Below, piece by piece: positions 1 to 8,887 of a stretch of 30,292 bases of DNA. A program made the translations under genes and the position numbers. Position 1 is the stretch's first letter, and the number at the start of each line of letters is the position of its first letter. Source of the stretch: Flavobacteriales bacterium (GTDB lineage Bacteria; Bacteroidota; Bacteroidia; Flavobacteriales_F; PHOS-HE28); the NCBI GenBank assembly GCA_016703005.1, contig JADJCX010000004.1:1-30292 (forward strand), read 5' to 3'. The notes beneath the pieces are model-generated. The model was not told the origin of the DNA, did not search any database, and worked only from the letters and a program-made list of their open reading frames with translations.

Positions 1-201
1 GGCGATGGCGATGCGGAAGTGATGGGGCATGATCGTTGTTCGGGCTATCAACCCAGCCAGCTACCGAAGCAACAGCGTCAACTTCGTCCGGTGAGTTCAG
101 GTATCACGATAGTTCTTTTCTTGTTCGTGAAGCAGCAGCAAGCACGAAGTTCCCGCACTGAGTGTGCCGAGGCCTTTCCGCGAACCCATTGCAGTCATTG
201 A
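1..201. other. Left edge, no assignable gene
   Basis: No convincing coding signal was found. One frame ends AMAMRK with a stop at 20-22 and might be the tail of an upstream gene. The rest has only short open frames with no recognisable motif. In-frame stop 199-201 bounds the CPBP-like gene on its left. Confidence 0.4.
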
Positions 202-968
202 ACCAGCGGGGTCTCCGCTTCACATCAACCCAGTACCCATAAGGTAAGCTTGGTGCGGGTCCTCCTCTTCTGTAGCATTGCCTTCGTGGTCTCCAACCTG
301 TTCCGCTTCGACCTGTTCGAGTTGAACACTCGTCTTGGCTCGTGGTCGGGCTTGGGCTACTGTTCGTGGGAACCTGTTGGAAGGGGAGCACGGGCGTCTG
401 TTCATGGGGTGCGCTGGTCGGCCTCCATGCACTGAAGCAGGTGCGGTCGGTTGAGGTCACGTTCTGGGGCTCGTCGCGCAGGGCGGTCCTGCTCATGGCA
501 CTGGTGCCATTCGTCCTCATCACCATGATGCGATTGTCAGGAACAGCTTTGGCATCAACGTTCATCTGTTCGGGGCCGTGGCAACGCTCGCGGTGCTCGG
601 CTACTGCGTCATGGAGAATTACAGTTGGCGCGGCTATTTGCAACAGGAGTTGGGCGCACTTCGACCATGGTTTGAAGATGCGTCGTCATCGGTGGGTTGT
701 GAATTTGCTTCGCTCGGCTTCCGCAAGAACACGGACGTTCTCGCCAGCATGATGTTCTTTGCGGCACCTTGGTCCTTGGTAGTTGGGGCATCGGGCAGGT
801 GGCGGTGCTCACGCGGTCCATCGGTGCGAGCGCTTGTTTCCACTTCGTGGTCAACATCACCTTCTTCAACGTGTTCTTCCACAAGGCATTCGATCACTGA
901 TGCTGGGGTGTGATCATTGCCTGTTGCGTAGGTGCGTGGATCATCAACCTGAAGAAGTGGAGAAGTAG
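202..968 (+). CDS. CPBP-family intramembrane protease-like protein, frameshifted
   Basis: Joining three frames gives a polytopic membrane protein. It starts with a hydrophobic segment near the TTG/GTG codons at 250-253 (an in-frame stop lies at 199-201). It continues through GLGLLFVGTCW and RRAVLLMALVPFVLITMM, then VATLAVLGYCVMENYSWRGY at about 580-635, and ends with FHFVVNITFF and WGVIIACCVGAWIINLKKW at about 840-960. ENYSWRGYLQ resembles the EExxxR motif and FHFVVN the HxxxN motif of CPBP (CAAX/Abi) glutamic proteases. Those enzymes sit in the inner membrane and cleave prenylated or other membrane substrates. The second Glu of EExxxR reads as Asn here, and the middle FxxxH motif falls in a garbled stretch at about 680-775. 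Frameshifts are inferred near 345, 535, 680-775 and 898. The family call is moderately secure; activity cannot be judged. Confidence 0.55.
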
Positions 969-1062
969 GCGCTGGTCTTGGCATGTGGTTACCGCACCTG
1001 GACGAAGCCGCTGCCGGTGATGCGGTGGCGGGTTCGTCAGGAAGGACCGATCATTCCGCCGA

Positions 1063-1354
1063 TGCGTACGCTGCTCCTGGTTGTGTTGACCCTCTTCGCG
1101 GTCCCTAGTGTCGCCCAGACCCCACGCTCGCTCGACCGCGGGCCGCCTTGTCCGAGTGCTTGCGGACAACGCCCGTGCGCAGGTCCTCGTCAAGCTCTGC
1201 GCTTCAACCTCACCCGTTCGCAGCCGGACAGCGCCCTGTACTACGGCGAGCAAGGCCTTGCCCTCGCCGAGCTTGAATCAAGGATGCCAAGTCCATCGCG
1301 GACGCACGCAACAACCTGGGCTGGCTGGGTTGCGCGGTTGACATCATCGCTCTA
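1063..1354 (+). pseudogene. N-terminal fragment of a secreted TPR protein (sensor-kinase type)
   Basis: An ATG at 1063 opens a clear signal peptide, MRTLLLVVLTLFAVPSVAQT. Three frames then carry pieces typical of a tetratricopeptide repeat: RAQVLVKLC, SQPDSALYYGEQGLALAE and KDAKSIADARNNLGWL. This arrangement is common at the N-terminus of Bacteroidota TPR sensor histidine kinases or TPR/LuxR proteins, but no kinase or DNA-binding part follows. The TPR signal stops near 1354 and the TfoX-like gene begins 75 bases later. The piece is only about 95 codons, whereas such proteins usually exceed 500. It could be a genuine relic or the result of an assembly deletion. The identity of the parent protein is an inference. 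Confidence 0.45.
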
Positions 1355-1428
1355 AGCGTTGTTCCAGTATCCCGTTTCTTCTTCACACCTTCACAGCGTC
1401 CCACTTGTCGTTGTCCCGCTTGTTCCAA

Positions 1429-1834
1429 ATGGCGCACGATCCCTCTTTCTTCGAGCAACGCATTGCTGAAGCGCTGAAAGCGCAAGGCGCCAAACCCGAG
1501 CACAAGAAGATGTTCGGCGGGGTGGCCTTCATGGTCAACGGCCACATGAGCGTTGGTATCACCAACAAAGGCGACTTCATGGCGCGGTTCGACAAGGCGC
1601 GACATGCCGAGAGCAGCAAATGGCCCGGCGCGAAACCGATGACCTTCGGCAAAGGCGACATGAAGGGTTTCTTTTTGTGGATGCCGATGCCGTGGAGAAC
1701 CCGAAGGCGATGGAGAAGTGGGTGAGGCTTGCGCTGGAATACGTGAAGGGGTTGCCGAAGAGCGTCCGCGTCCCGATGCATCGCGGGCCGCGCAAGAGCG
1801 CTTTCATCCGCACCGAAGACGAAGGCCGCTGTAA
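1429..1834 (+). CDS. TfoX N-terminal domain protein, one frameshift
   Basis: The ATG at 1429 opens MAHDPSFFEQRIAEAL, followed by KKMFGGVAFMVNGHMSVGI, the hallmark FGG-x-aFmvnGhm segment of the TfoX/Sxy N-terminal domain. Near 1672 the frame changes and the domain continues as KGFLFVDADAV, then MEKWVRLALEYVKGLPK. The length up to that point is about 110 residues, normal for the stand-alone domain found in many bacteria. Those small proteins are unlike E. coli Sxy, which has an extra C-terminal domain and regulates competence; the role of the stand-alone form is not established. The stop is uncertain. The TAA at 1832-1834 is reached in one of the frames, which would put the gene immediately before the HEAT-like gene at 1845. 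Confidence 0.72.
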
Positions 1835-1844
1835 AGCGCAAGTG

Positions 1845-2470
1845 ATGGTTACCGAACAGCTCGCTTCCGCGCTCGGACGCACCGATGAACAGCCGAACAT
1901 CGCGTTGGCGGAAGCCATCGTGGCAGAGAAGAACGTTGCCGGTGTGCGCGAACTGAGTGGACCTGTTGAACGGGAAGAACAAAGTGCTTAAGAGCGATGC
2001 GCTTAAGGCACTGTACGAGGTGGGCGGTCGTGCACCCGAATTGATCGCGCCCTTCCTTGCTCAGATTCAGAACCTGTTGGACCAGTCCGGACAACGGGAT
2101 GGTGTGTGGGCGCCATGTGTGTTCGACACCATCACCGCCGTGAAGCCTGAAGCCTTGTACATGATGCTGCCGCGGATCATGGCAGCCGTCGACAAGGGCA
2201 GCGTCATCACACGCGACCACGCCGAAGGCATTGGTGAAGTTGGCCGGCGAGGAACGCTTCGCGAAGACCACTATTCCATTGCTGCTCGAACAACTACGCA
2301 GCGCACCTGTGAACCAGTTGCCGATGTACGCCGAGTTGGCTGCACCGGTCGCGAAAGGCGGTGCAGTGAAAGATGTGACGGAGATCCTGTCGCTGCGGCT
2401 GCAGGACCTGCCCACGGCCGCCAAGGTCAAGCGGGTGGAGAAGGTGCTGAAGCAGCTGGCTGAGGGATGA
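1845..2470 (+). CDS. HEAT-repeat-like alpha-helical protein, frameshifted
   Basis: An ATG at 1845 opens MVTEQLASALGRTDEQPNIA. The protein continues across a frame change near 1955 (VRELVDLLNGKNKVLKSDAL) and another near 2230 (VKLAGEERFAKTTIPLLLEQ), ending KVEKVLKQLAEG-like at 2470. The product of about 205 residues consists of paired amphipathic helices with no signal peptide or membrane segment. LKSDALKALYEVGGRAPELI and a later GGAVKDVTEILSLRL resemble HEAT/Armadillo-type repeats, suggesting a cytoplasmic scaffold or binding protein. No catalytic motif is seen and I cannot name a partner. It lies on the same strand just after the TfoX-like gene, so the two may share a transcript. Confidence 0.6.
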
Positions 2471-2494
2471 TCCGCGACTTCCGCCGCCGCTGCT

Positions 2495-2502
2495 TAGTTT
2501 GG
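2495..2502 (+). promoter_or_regulatory. Possible -7 box upstream of the DUF2339 gene
   Basis: TAGTTTGG lies 13 bases before the ATG at 2516 and resembles the Bacteroidota -7 element TAnnTTTG, one base short of a full match. A lost T in the homopolymer would explain this. No clear -33 TTG is seen at the expected distance. Confidence 0.22.
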
Positions 2503-2515
2503 CGCAACCCCCCCA

Positions 2516-5051
2516 ATGGAAGGAGCACTCGTTCTTGTTGCGCTGATCCCCATCGCGCCATTGATCCTCCCGCGATCATCACGGCATCGCGCACTGGCAG
2601 CATCGTCCGGCAACTCGATGGAACTGCGGAAGGAAGTGGCCGTGCTGCGCAAGGCGCTCACGGACCGCACCACGCCTACGGCATCTGCGGGACAACCGCC
2701 GCCGCAAGCACCGCCAGCGCCGACCATGCCGCCGATAACAGCTACTGGCGATCCGTGGTATGCTGGGATGCGCGAGCCCGGGCCGCGCGTTTTCCACGCA
2801 CCGGAAACAGGTCCTGCGCAAGTCGCGCCTAAGCCGAAAGTGGAAACGCCACCATCCGCGCAGCCACCACCGCGCATTGTGATCTCCGAGCCGGTGCCGC
2901 TCACAGAGCGGATCGCCGCAGATGCCCCTCGACAGGTCGTGATGGAGCCTGCCCGACCAGCGCCACCGCGCACACCTCCGCCACCTCCGCAGAAGGGCGC
3001 ATGGGAGCGGTTCCTCGATAGCAACCCCGATCTGGAGAAGTTCATCGGTGAGAACCTCATCAACAAGATCGGCATCGCGGTGTTGGTGTTGGGGCTTGGT
3101 TTTCTGTTGCGCTATGCCATAGGCAAGAACTACATCAACGAAGTGGGCCGCGTTCTCATCGGTGTTGCTTCCGGGGGTGTGCTGATGTTCATCGCGCACC
3201 GGTTACGGTTGAAGTTGCGGGCGTTCAGTTCGGTGCTGGTGGCCGGTGGTATCAGTGTTCTGTACTTCACCATTGCCATCGCCTACCGCTCGTACGATGA
3301 CATGTTCACGCAAACACAGGCGTTCGCGATCATGGTGGTCATTACTGCGCTCGCTGTCGTGTTCTCCATTGCCTATGATCGCCGGGAGCTGGCGGTGATC
3401 GCATGATCGGCGGGTTCGCTGCACCTTTCATGGTAAGCGACGGAGAGGGGAACTTCAAGGTGCTCTTCTCCTGACTTGTCGATCCTCAATGTGGGCATGC
3501 TGGTGCTTGCGTTGTTGAAGCGCTGGAACATTGTTCACCTTGTTGCACTGGGCTCACACTGCTGCTCTTCGGTGCATGGGCCATCGACCCTACACCCGGA
3601 TCTGGTGCCACGACCGTGGAAGTGGGGCTTCCTCTTCGCCACTGGTTTCCACTTGGTGTTCTTCGCCATGGCGGTGGGTTACAACCTGCGCTACAACCTG
3701 AAGTTCCGGCCGTTGGAGTTCGCGTTGTTGATCGGGAATACCGCCACGTATTACGCCGTGGGCATGCGCTTCCTCACCGATGCACCGAGCTACCCGATGC
3801 AGAAATGGACCGGACTTTTCACTGCTGCACTTGGCTTGTTCCACATTGTGTTCGCCTTCGTTTTCTATCGCAGGAAGCAGGTGCCGCGGAACTTGGTGCT
3901 GCTTCTCATTGGCCTGGCGCTGACGTTCTGCACGCTTGCGGTGCCGGTGCAACTGGAAGGCTACACCATCACGATCTTCTGGGCGGCAGAGGCAGTGCTT
4001 TTGTTGTGGTTCTCACAACGCGCCGCACAGCCCATGGTGGCGCGTGGCAGCGTGCTCGTAGCCGTGTTGGCCGTCATCAGCTTGGTCATGGACCTCGATG
4101 CCTTCTACAGCATTCTGCGCCCGGAGCTGCGACCGATCATCAATCCCGGTTGGATCACGGGCATGGTGGTGGTGGTGTGCATGGTCGGCTTGCACTTGCT
4201 CTTCCGCCGAGAGAAGGACGAACGCGATGTGCTTCCTGCTATCAGTATCCGTTCATGTGCGAACGGAGCGCTCGTGCTCGCTGTCACCCTAGGCTATCTC
4301 GTCAATCTATTGGAACTGCGCAACCAAAGCGCGCGCTTCCTTAGCGTCGATGGTGTGCGCATGATCACCATGGCATTCACGCTGGCCTATGTGTTGGGCC
4401 TCGACCTCTTCACACGGCGCGCGGGCAAGCAGGTGCGTGTCGTTGTCTTCGGACTTAGCATCCTCGCGCTCATCGGCTACGTGACGACCTTCTATGAAGC
4501 CAGCGGCGACAGCTTGAAGGAAATGCTGACCGCATCGGCACGCGGTTTTGGTATCCATTACATCGGACCTCGTATTGGGTGTCGCGGTGGTGGTGCGTGT
4601 TGCACAGCAGGCGAGACTTGTCCTGCCACGACCTTCGGGTTTGTGGAACGCCTACCTCTGGTCCATGTGCCTTTTCCTGGTTGTGATGGCCAGCCAGGAA
4701 CTCGACCACGCGATGTTGTGGGCCAACTACTCCGCCGAAGAGGCACCCTATCTCACACTCAACAATGCACGCCGTGCTGGCTACCCGATCCTCTGGGGCA
4801 TCGGCTCATTCCTGTTCATGTGGTACGGTATGCGCACCAAGCTGAAGACAGTGCGCGTGATCGCGCTTGTGCTCTTCGGCATCACGCTCCTGAAGTTGTT
4901 CCTCGTGGATCTGCGCGGCATCAGCGAAGGCGGCAAGGTGGCGGCATTCATCTGCTTGGGCATCCTGCTGTTGGTGGTCAGCTTCATGTACAACAAGCTG
5001 AAGGGCTTGTTCGTGGACGAGGACAAGAACAGTGAAGCGGTGAAGCCATGA
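2516..5051 (+). CDS. DUF2339 polytopic membrane protein, frameshifted
   Basis: The ATG at 2516 opens one N-terminal hydrophobic segment. A long Pro/Ala-rich linker follows (about 2690-3000, with runs such as PPPQAPPAPTMPP and RTPPPPPQKG). The DUF2339 entry motif comes next, WERFLDSNPDLEKFIGENLI then NKIGIAVLVLGLGFLLRYAI. Many transmembrane helices fill the rest to 5051, with IGGFAAPFMVSDGEGN near 3410 and LWANYSAEEAPYLTLNNARR near 4720. The corrected length is about 840 residues, as expected for the family. Its function is unknown; an envelope role is often assumed. Frame changes are inferred near 3405, 3471, 3555, 3600 and 4560. The stop overlaps the next gene's ATG at 5048, indicating translational coupling with the DUF3999 gene, a pairing also seen in Proteobacteria. 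Confidence 0.85.
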
Positions 5052-6275
5052 AGCAGTGGGGCAGTTGGCGGGGTGTGACGGCTGCGGTCTTTGCACTGGG
5101 CCTTTCGCATTCGTTCGCGCAGCAGTGGAAGGCGGAGTTGCCTGCTGTTGAGAAGGCGGGCGTGTACCGGATCGTGTTGTCGCCGGAGATGGTGGGGAGG
5201 TCCCAAGCAATTCTCGGAGATCTCAGAATAATGAACGAAGAAGGACAGGAGGTTCCTTGGCTGGTAGAGTTTGGCGACCACGACACCTTTTCCGATACGC
5301 TGATCGATTTTGAAGTGCTCCGGAACGAAAGTGGTCCCCGACGCACAATTGTTGATTTTGTTCCCCCCTCTCCAGATTTTATTACCGAGGTGATCCACCT
5401 CCAGTTCAAGAATGCCATTGTCACAAAGGAGTTGGACCTGAGGGGGAGTTATGACGGCGAACATTGGTACTTCATTAAGGGCGAACGACTCGACCTAACC
5501 GGCGATCCGGAGAGCACCTATACCATGCGAATCTTATATGCGCCCAAGAATGATTACGGCTACTACCGGCTTGCGATTAACGACTCCCTTTCAGCTCCTC
5601 TCAAGGTGCTTTCGGTGAAATGGAAGAAGGCTACACGAAATCGTTCTGCGGGGATGCAAGGTGTTTCCATGCCATGGACAAGAACCGACTCCGCGGGGCG
5701 TACTTGGCTACGTGTACAAAGCCCATACATGATTGCCATGGATGGGCTGGACATCGTGGTTGAGGACCGGCGGTATCAGCGCCAATGCTACATTGAAGTG
5801 CCTCTGAAAAGATCAACGCGCATGCCCCTTGAGTTGCCACAAGGGCGCGTCGAGAGTTTTACAATAGGCTCGAACCAAGCTTGGTCGCCAGCTTTCCGTG
5901 CGCTTCGAATGGACACATTCAACATTGTGATCCACAACGGCGATGATCAACCGCTGAAGATTGCAAGGCTCGAATACCGTCAACGCAAGCGTACGCTCAT
6001 CGCCGAACTCAATCCGGCATGCGTTACGCGCTCACTACCGGCGATACGAAGAGGTCATCGCCTCATTACGACCGATCCACTTCAAAGACAAGCTGCCTGA
6101 ACCCATTGCCACCATCGAGCACGGCCCTCTCATTGCGTTGGCGGCAACGCCGGAAGCAGGCCCGTCCCTTGCGCCATCGCGCTGGTGGATCTGGGCTGGA
6201 CTTGTCGCAGTGCTCGGCATCGTGGGCTTCATGGCCGTGCGCATGCTGCGCGAACCTCAACAACCAAACGGATAG
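5048..6275 (+). CDS. DUF3999-like exported, membrane-anchored protein, frameshifted near its end
   Basis: The ATG at 5048 sits inside the end of the DUF2339 gene. A signal peptide (about residues 1-25, ending HSFAQQ) is followed by a large all-beta region: WKAELPAVEKAGVYRIVLSP, LDLRGSYDGEHWYFIKGER and YRLAINDSLSAPLKVLSVKW. Frame changes near 6015 and 6080 restore RTLIAELNPGMRYALTTGD and IHFKDKLPEPIATIEHGPL. A C-terminal membrane helix, WWIWAGLVAVLGIVGFMAVR, ends the protein at 6275. The product of about 405 residues would hang in the periplasm from one C-terminal helix. DUF3999 has no known function; its pairing with DUF2339 suggests they form a complex. Base composition from about 5205 to 5650 is visibly more AT-rich than the flanks. 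Confidence 0.75.
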
Positions 6276-6278
6276 CAC

Positions 6279-8132
6279 ATGAACATCAGGACACCGTTCG
6301 CGTCGATCATTCGGCGTCGGTCACAACAGCGGGCGACGCATGCGTCGCCCCTACGGGTGCGTTCGTTCGGGATCATGATCGCGACCGCGCTTTGGGCGAC
6401 GCAGGCGTCGCCCCTTCTCGCACAATGCCCCGGTTGTCAGATCAACTTCGGCTGCACCGTTGCGCCCGCGTACCCAACGCTCTGTCCGCTACAACCGGCC
6501 AATGCCACCAGCGGACAACCGTACAGCGCCGACATCACCTTCTGGATGCCGGTGAACTTCGATGATCCCGGAACTGGCTTCAATGTGGACTTCCTGCAAA
6601 TGACGATCACCGGCGTAACCGGCTTGCCCTTCGGGCTGGAGATCGAAACCAACGACCCGCTGGGCATCTATTACCCGCAGCAGAACCAGTTCGGCTGTGC
6701 GCGGATTTGTGGCACACCACTGGGCGCGGGCACCTTCACGGTTACCATCTCCATCATCGCACAGGTGGAGTACAGCGGGTTCATCATCAACGCGCCACAA
6801 CAGTTCCCTATAACCCTGGTGGTGTTGCCGGGCAGTGGTGGCAACAGCGGTTTCTCCTTCACGCCGACCAATGGTTGCGGAAGTGCCGAGGTGCAGTTCA
6901 CGGCGTTGATCGATGGCGCACCCGACCCGACGACTTACGCGTGGGACTTCGGCAACGGCAACACGGGCAGCGATGCATTGCCGCCTGCGCAGACCTACGG
7001 AAGTCCGGGCACGTACACAGTGTCGTTGCAGACGACCATCGGCGGATACGTGCTGGATGTGGTAACGCTCAGCGGGGTGAACGACAACTGGTGCGGTGAT
7101 GTGGAAGAGCCGGACATCTTCGGTTGCACGGGATCGCCGGACCTGTACTTCGTGCTTACCGATGGCGGCGGCGGAACATACACCAGCAGTAGCGGTAGCG
7201 ACAGCGGCAGCGAAACATGGACAGGTCTCGGCCTGGTGCTCAACAACCCGCCGTACTCGATCGCCTTTTACGATGAAGACCCGATCAGCCAGGACGACAT
7301 ACTCGGTACGCTGAACATCCCGATCGGCACCGTGGGCAACCTGCCTTTCAACATTGCCGGCGGAACGTTCGGCAGCATCGACATCAGCCTCCAGACGCAG
7401 CAATTGTTCAACGATACGGATACGGTGGTCGTTTATCCTGTGCCCGAGATCGTGCTCGCTTATGACACTGCGGCTGCTGAGATCTGCGCAGGCGATACAA
7501 CGCTCGTCAGTTACACGTGGTACAACAACGGCGACACGGTACCCATGGCGAACGGCCCTTGCGTGAACGCCAATGCTCCCGGACTTTGGTGGAGCACCGG
7601 GACGAACGGCTTCGGTTGTTTCGGTGTTAGCGATACGGTGGTGGTTTGCCCATCACTTGCGATCTACTATGATGCGGGCGTCTTGTTCGTTGATGATGTG
7701 TTCGATGCTTACGCTTGGACGTTCGATGGCGTGACCCTTCCGAACAACGATCAGCCCTTTGCGTTCTCGCAAGGCGATGGACTTTACGCGATCACCGGCA
7801 CGACCGCCTACGGGTGCGTCGTCACCGACACCTTCACGCTGAGCACCTTGGGCATTGCCGCGGTCGAACCGACTACACCGACGCTCCTTGTGTACCCTGT
7901 TCCCAACGACGGCAACTTCATGGTGCAGGCCCGGGGGCTTACTTCCTCCCAAGTCATGTTGCGTGTTCTGGACACGAGCGGCAAGGAGGTCTTCGCGGAA
8001 CGATGCAGTCTTGTTGCCGGTTCCATCAGCGTGCGCGTGGGGTTACGCGGAACCACCATCGGCCGGTATCTGGTGTTGGTGGAGGATGGGACCGAGCGCC
8101 ACTTGACGCGCGCCATCGTTGTAACGAATTGA
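6279..8132 (+). CDS. PKD-domain surface protein with T9SS sorting tail
   Basis: This 617-residue frame is intact and starts 3 bases after the DUF3999 stop. A long n-region precedes the hydrophobic signal MIATALWATQASPLLAQ (residues 33-49); an alternative start is that Met at 6375. A Cys-rich N-terminal beta domain follows. A PKD domain lies at about residues 188-265, with TYAWDFGNGNTG and YGSPGTYTVSL. A C2-like stretch at about 275-375 has acidic YSIAFYDEDPISQDDILG. After further Ig-like sequence, residues 537-617 form a type A T9SS sorting domain (LLVYPVPNDGNFMVQA, ending RAIVVTN). It would be exported by Sec, then carried across the outer membrane by the Por machinery and anchored or released. 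The ligand is unknown. Two 20-bp palindromes lie within its first 45 codons. Confidence 0.9.
   Translation: MNIRTPFASIIRRRSQQRATHASPLRVRSFGIMIATALWATQASPLLAQCPGCQINFGCTVAPAYPTLCPLQPANATSGQPYSADITFWMPVNFDDPGTGFNVDFLQMTITGVTGLPFGLEIETNDPLGIYYPQQNQFGCARICGTPLGAGTFTVTISIIAQVEYSGFIINAPQQFPITLVVLPGSGGNSGFSFTPTNGCGSAEVQFTALIDGAPDPTTYAWDFGNGNTGSDALPPAQTYGSPGTYTVSLQTTIGGYVLDVVTLSGVNDNWCGDVEEPDIFGCTGSPDLYFVLTDGGGGTYTSSSGSDSGSETWTGLGLVLNNPPYSIAFYDEDPISQDDILGTLNIPIGTVGNLPFNIAGGTFGSIDISLQTQQLFNDTDTVVVYPVPEIVLAYDTAAAEICAGDTTLVSYTWYNNGDTVPMANGPCVNANAPGLWWSTGTNGFGCFGVSDTVVVCPSLAIYYDAGVLFVDDVFDAYAWTFDGVTLPNNDQPFAFSQGDGLYAITGTTAYGCVVTDTFTLSTLGIAAVEPTTPTLLVYPVPNDGNFMVQARGLTSSQVMLRVLDTSGKEVFAERCSLVAGSISVRVGLRGTTIGRYLVLVEDGTERHLTRAIVVTN
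6331..6350. repeat. Perfect 20-bp palindrome, REP-like, copy 1
   Basis: GGGCGACGCATGCGTCGCCC is its own reverse complement over all 20 bases and is followed by CTACGGG. It lies inside the coding sequence of the T9SS cargo gene and is read as part of the peptide ATHASP. It resembles the GC-rich palindromes with flanking CTAC known as REP-like elements in environmental bacteria; that likeness is from memory. Confidence 0.75.
6394..6413. repeat. 20-bp inverted repeat, REP-like, copy 2
   Basis: GGGCGACGCAGGCGTCGCCC differs from copy 1 by a single base at the centre, leaving 9-bp arms that are perfectly complementary around AG. It begins exactly 63 bases after copy 1, so it is read in the same frame (ATQASP). 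It encodes part of the hydrophobic core and cleavage region of the signal peptide. The flanks of the two copies are not alike. Confidence 0.72.
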
Positions 8133-8147
8133 GCGCCGCTACATTCG
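8119..8147 (+). promoter_or_regulatory. Candidate Bacteroidota promoter for scoA
   Basis: TTG at 8119-8121, an 18-base spacer, then TACATTCG at 8140-8147 match the Bacteroidota pattern of a TTG-type -33 box and TAnnTTTG with one mismatch. The -7 box ends 19 bases before the scoA ATG, leaving a short leader. The -33 part overlaps the 3' end of the T9SS cargo gene. Confidence 0.42.
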
Positions 8148-8166
8148 CCGCACGCAAGCATTCCCA

Positions 8167-8865
8167 ATGAACAAAGTAGTCTCCGGTCCGGACGTTGCCC
8201 TCGAAGGCCTAACCGATGGCATGACGTTGATGGTCGGTGGTTTCGGCCTGTGCGGTATTCCCGAGAACACGATCGCAGCGCTGGTGCGCAAAGGCGTGAA
8301 GAACCTCACGTGTATCAGCAACAACGCAGGGGTGGATGACTTCGGCTTGGGGCTGTTGTTACAGAGCAAGCAGATCAAGAAAATGATCAGCAGCTACGTG
8401 GGCGAGAACGCCGAGTTCGAACGCCAGATGCTCAGTGGTGAACTGGAGGTGGACCTGATCCCGCAAGGGTCGTTGGCCGAACGTTGTCGTGCCGGCGGCG
8501 CAGGCATCCCGGCCTTCTTTACGCCGGCGGGCTACGGAACGGAAGTCGCGGAAGGCAAGGAAGTTCGCGAGTTCAACGGCAAGCCGCACATCCTGGAAAG
8601 CTGGCTGCGCGCCGACTTTGCGATCGTGAAAGCGTGGAAGGGTGATACGAGCGGCAATCTCATCTACAAGCGCACCGCGCGCAACTTCAACCCGATGATG
8701 GCCATGGCGGGCAAGATCACCATCGCCGAAGTGGAACACTTGGTGAAGCCCGGCGAGATCGACCCCGACGCGGTGCATACCCCGGGGATCTTCGTTCAAC
8801 GCATCTTCCAAGGCAGCAACTACGAGAAGCGCATTGAGCAGCGGACGGTGAGGAAAAAGTCCTGA
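8167..8865 (+). CDS. scoA: Succinyl-CoA:3-ketoacid CoA-transferase, subunit A
   Basis: This intact 232-residue protein contains DGMTLMVGGFGLCGIP at residues 17-32, which fits the family I CoA-transferase signature for the A subunit. NNAGVDDFGLGLLL and ARNFNPMMAMAGKITIAEVE are also typical. With subunit B it moves CoA from succinyl-CoA to acetoacetate (or a related 3-oxoacid) in the cytoplasm, linking ketone-body or branched-chain amino acid breakdown to the TCA cycle. The B subunit is not next door as usual: scoB starts at 10471, with a membrane protein gene between. The start at 8167 follows a plausible promoter. No frameshift is seen. Other 3-oxoacid CoA-transferases of the same fold (AtoD-like) are possible, but the sequence reads as ScoA. 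Confidence 0.93.
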   Translation: MNKVVSGPDVALEGLTDGMTLMVGGFGLCGIPENTIAALVRKGVKNLTCISNNAGVDDFGLGLLLQSKQIKKMISSYVGENAEFERQMLSGELEVDLIPQGSLAERCRAGGAGIPAFFTPAGYGTEVAEGKEVREFNGKPHILESWLRADFAIVKAWKGDTSGNLIYKRTARNFNPMMAMAGKITIAEVEHLVKPGEIDPDAVHTPGIFVQRIFQGSNYEKRIEQRTVRKKS

Positions 8866-8887
8866 TCAGCGACGATCGCCACGGCGT

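Noticed and set aside
104..643. Minus-strand frame of 179 codons at the left end
   Set aside because: It overlaps the CPBP-like gene, whose hydrophobic helices and motifs are convincing on the plus strand; the minus frame has no recognisable feature.
6489..7403. Long minus-strand open frame (304 codons) opposite the PKD/T9SS gene
   Set aside because: It is antisense to an intact, well-recognised protein, is rich in Arg/Ala/Val typical of GC-rich shadow frames and has no motif.
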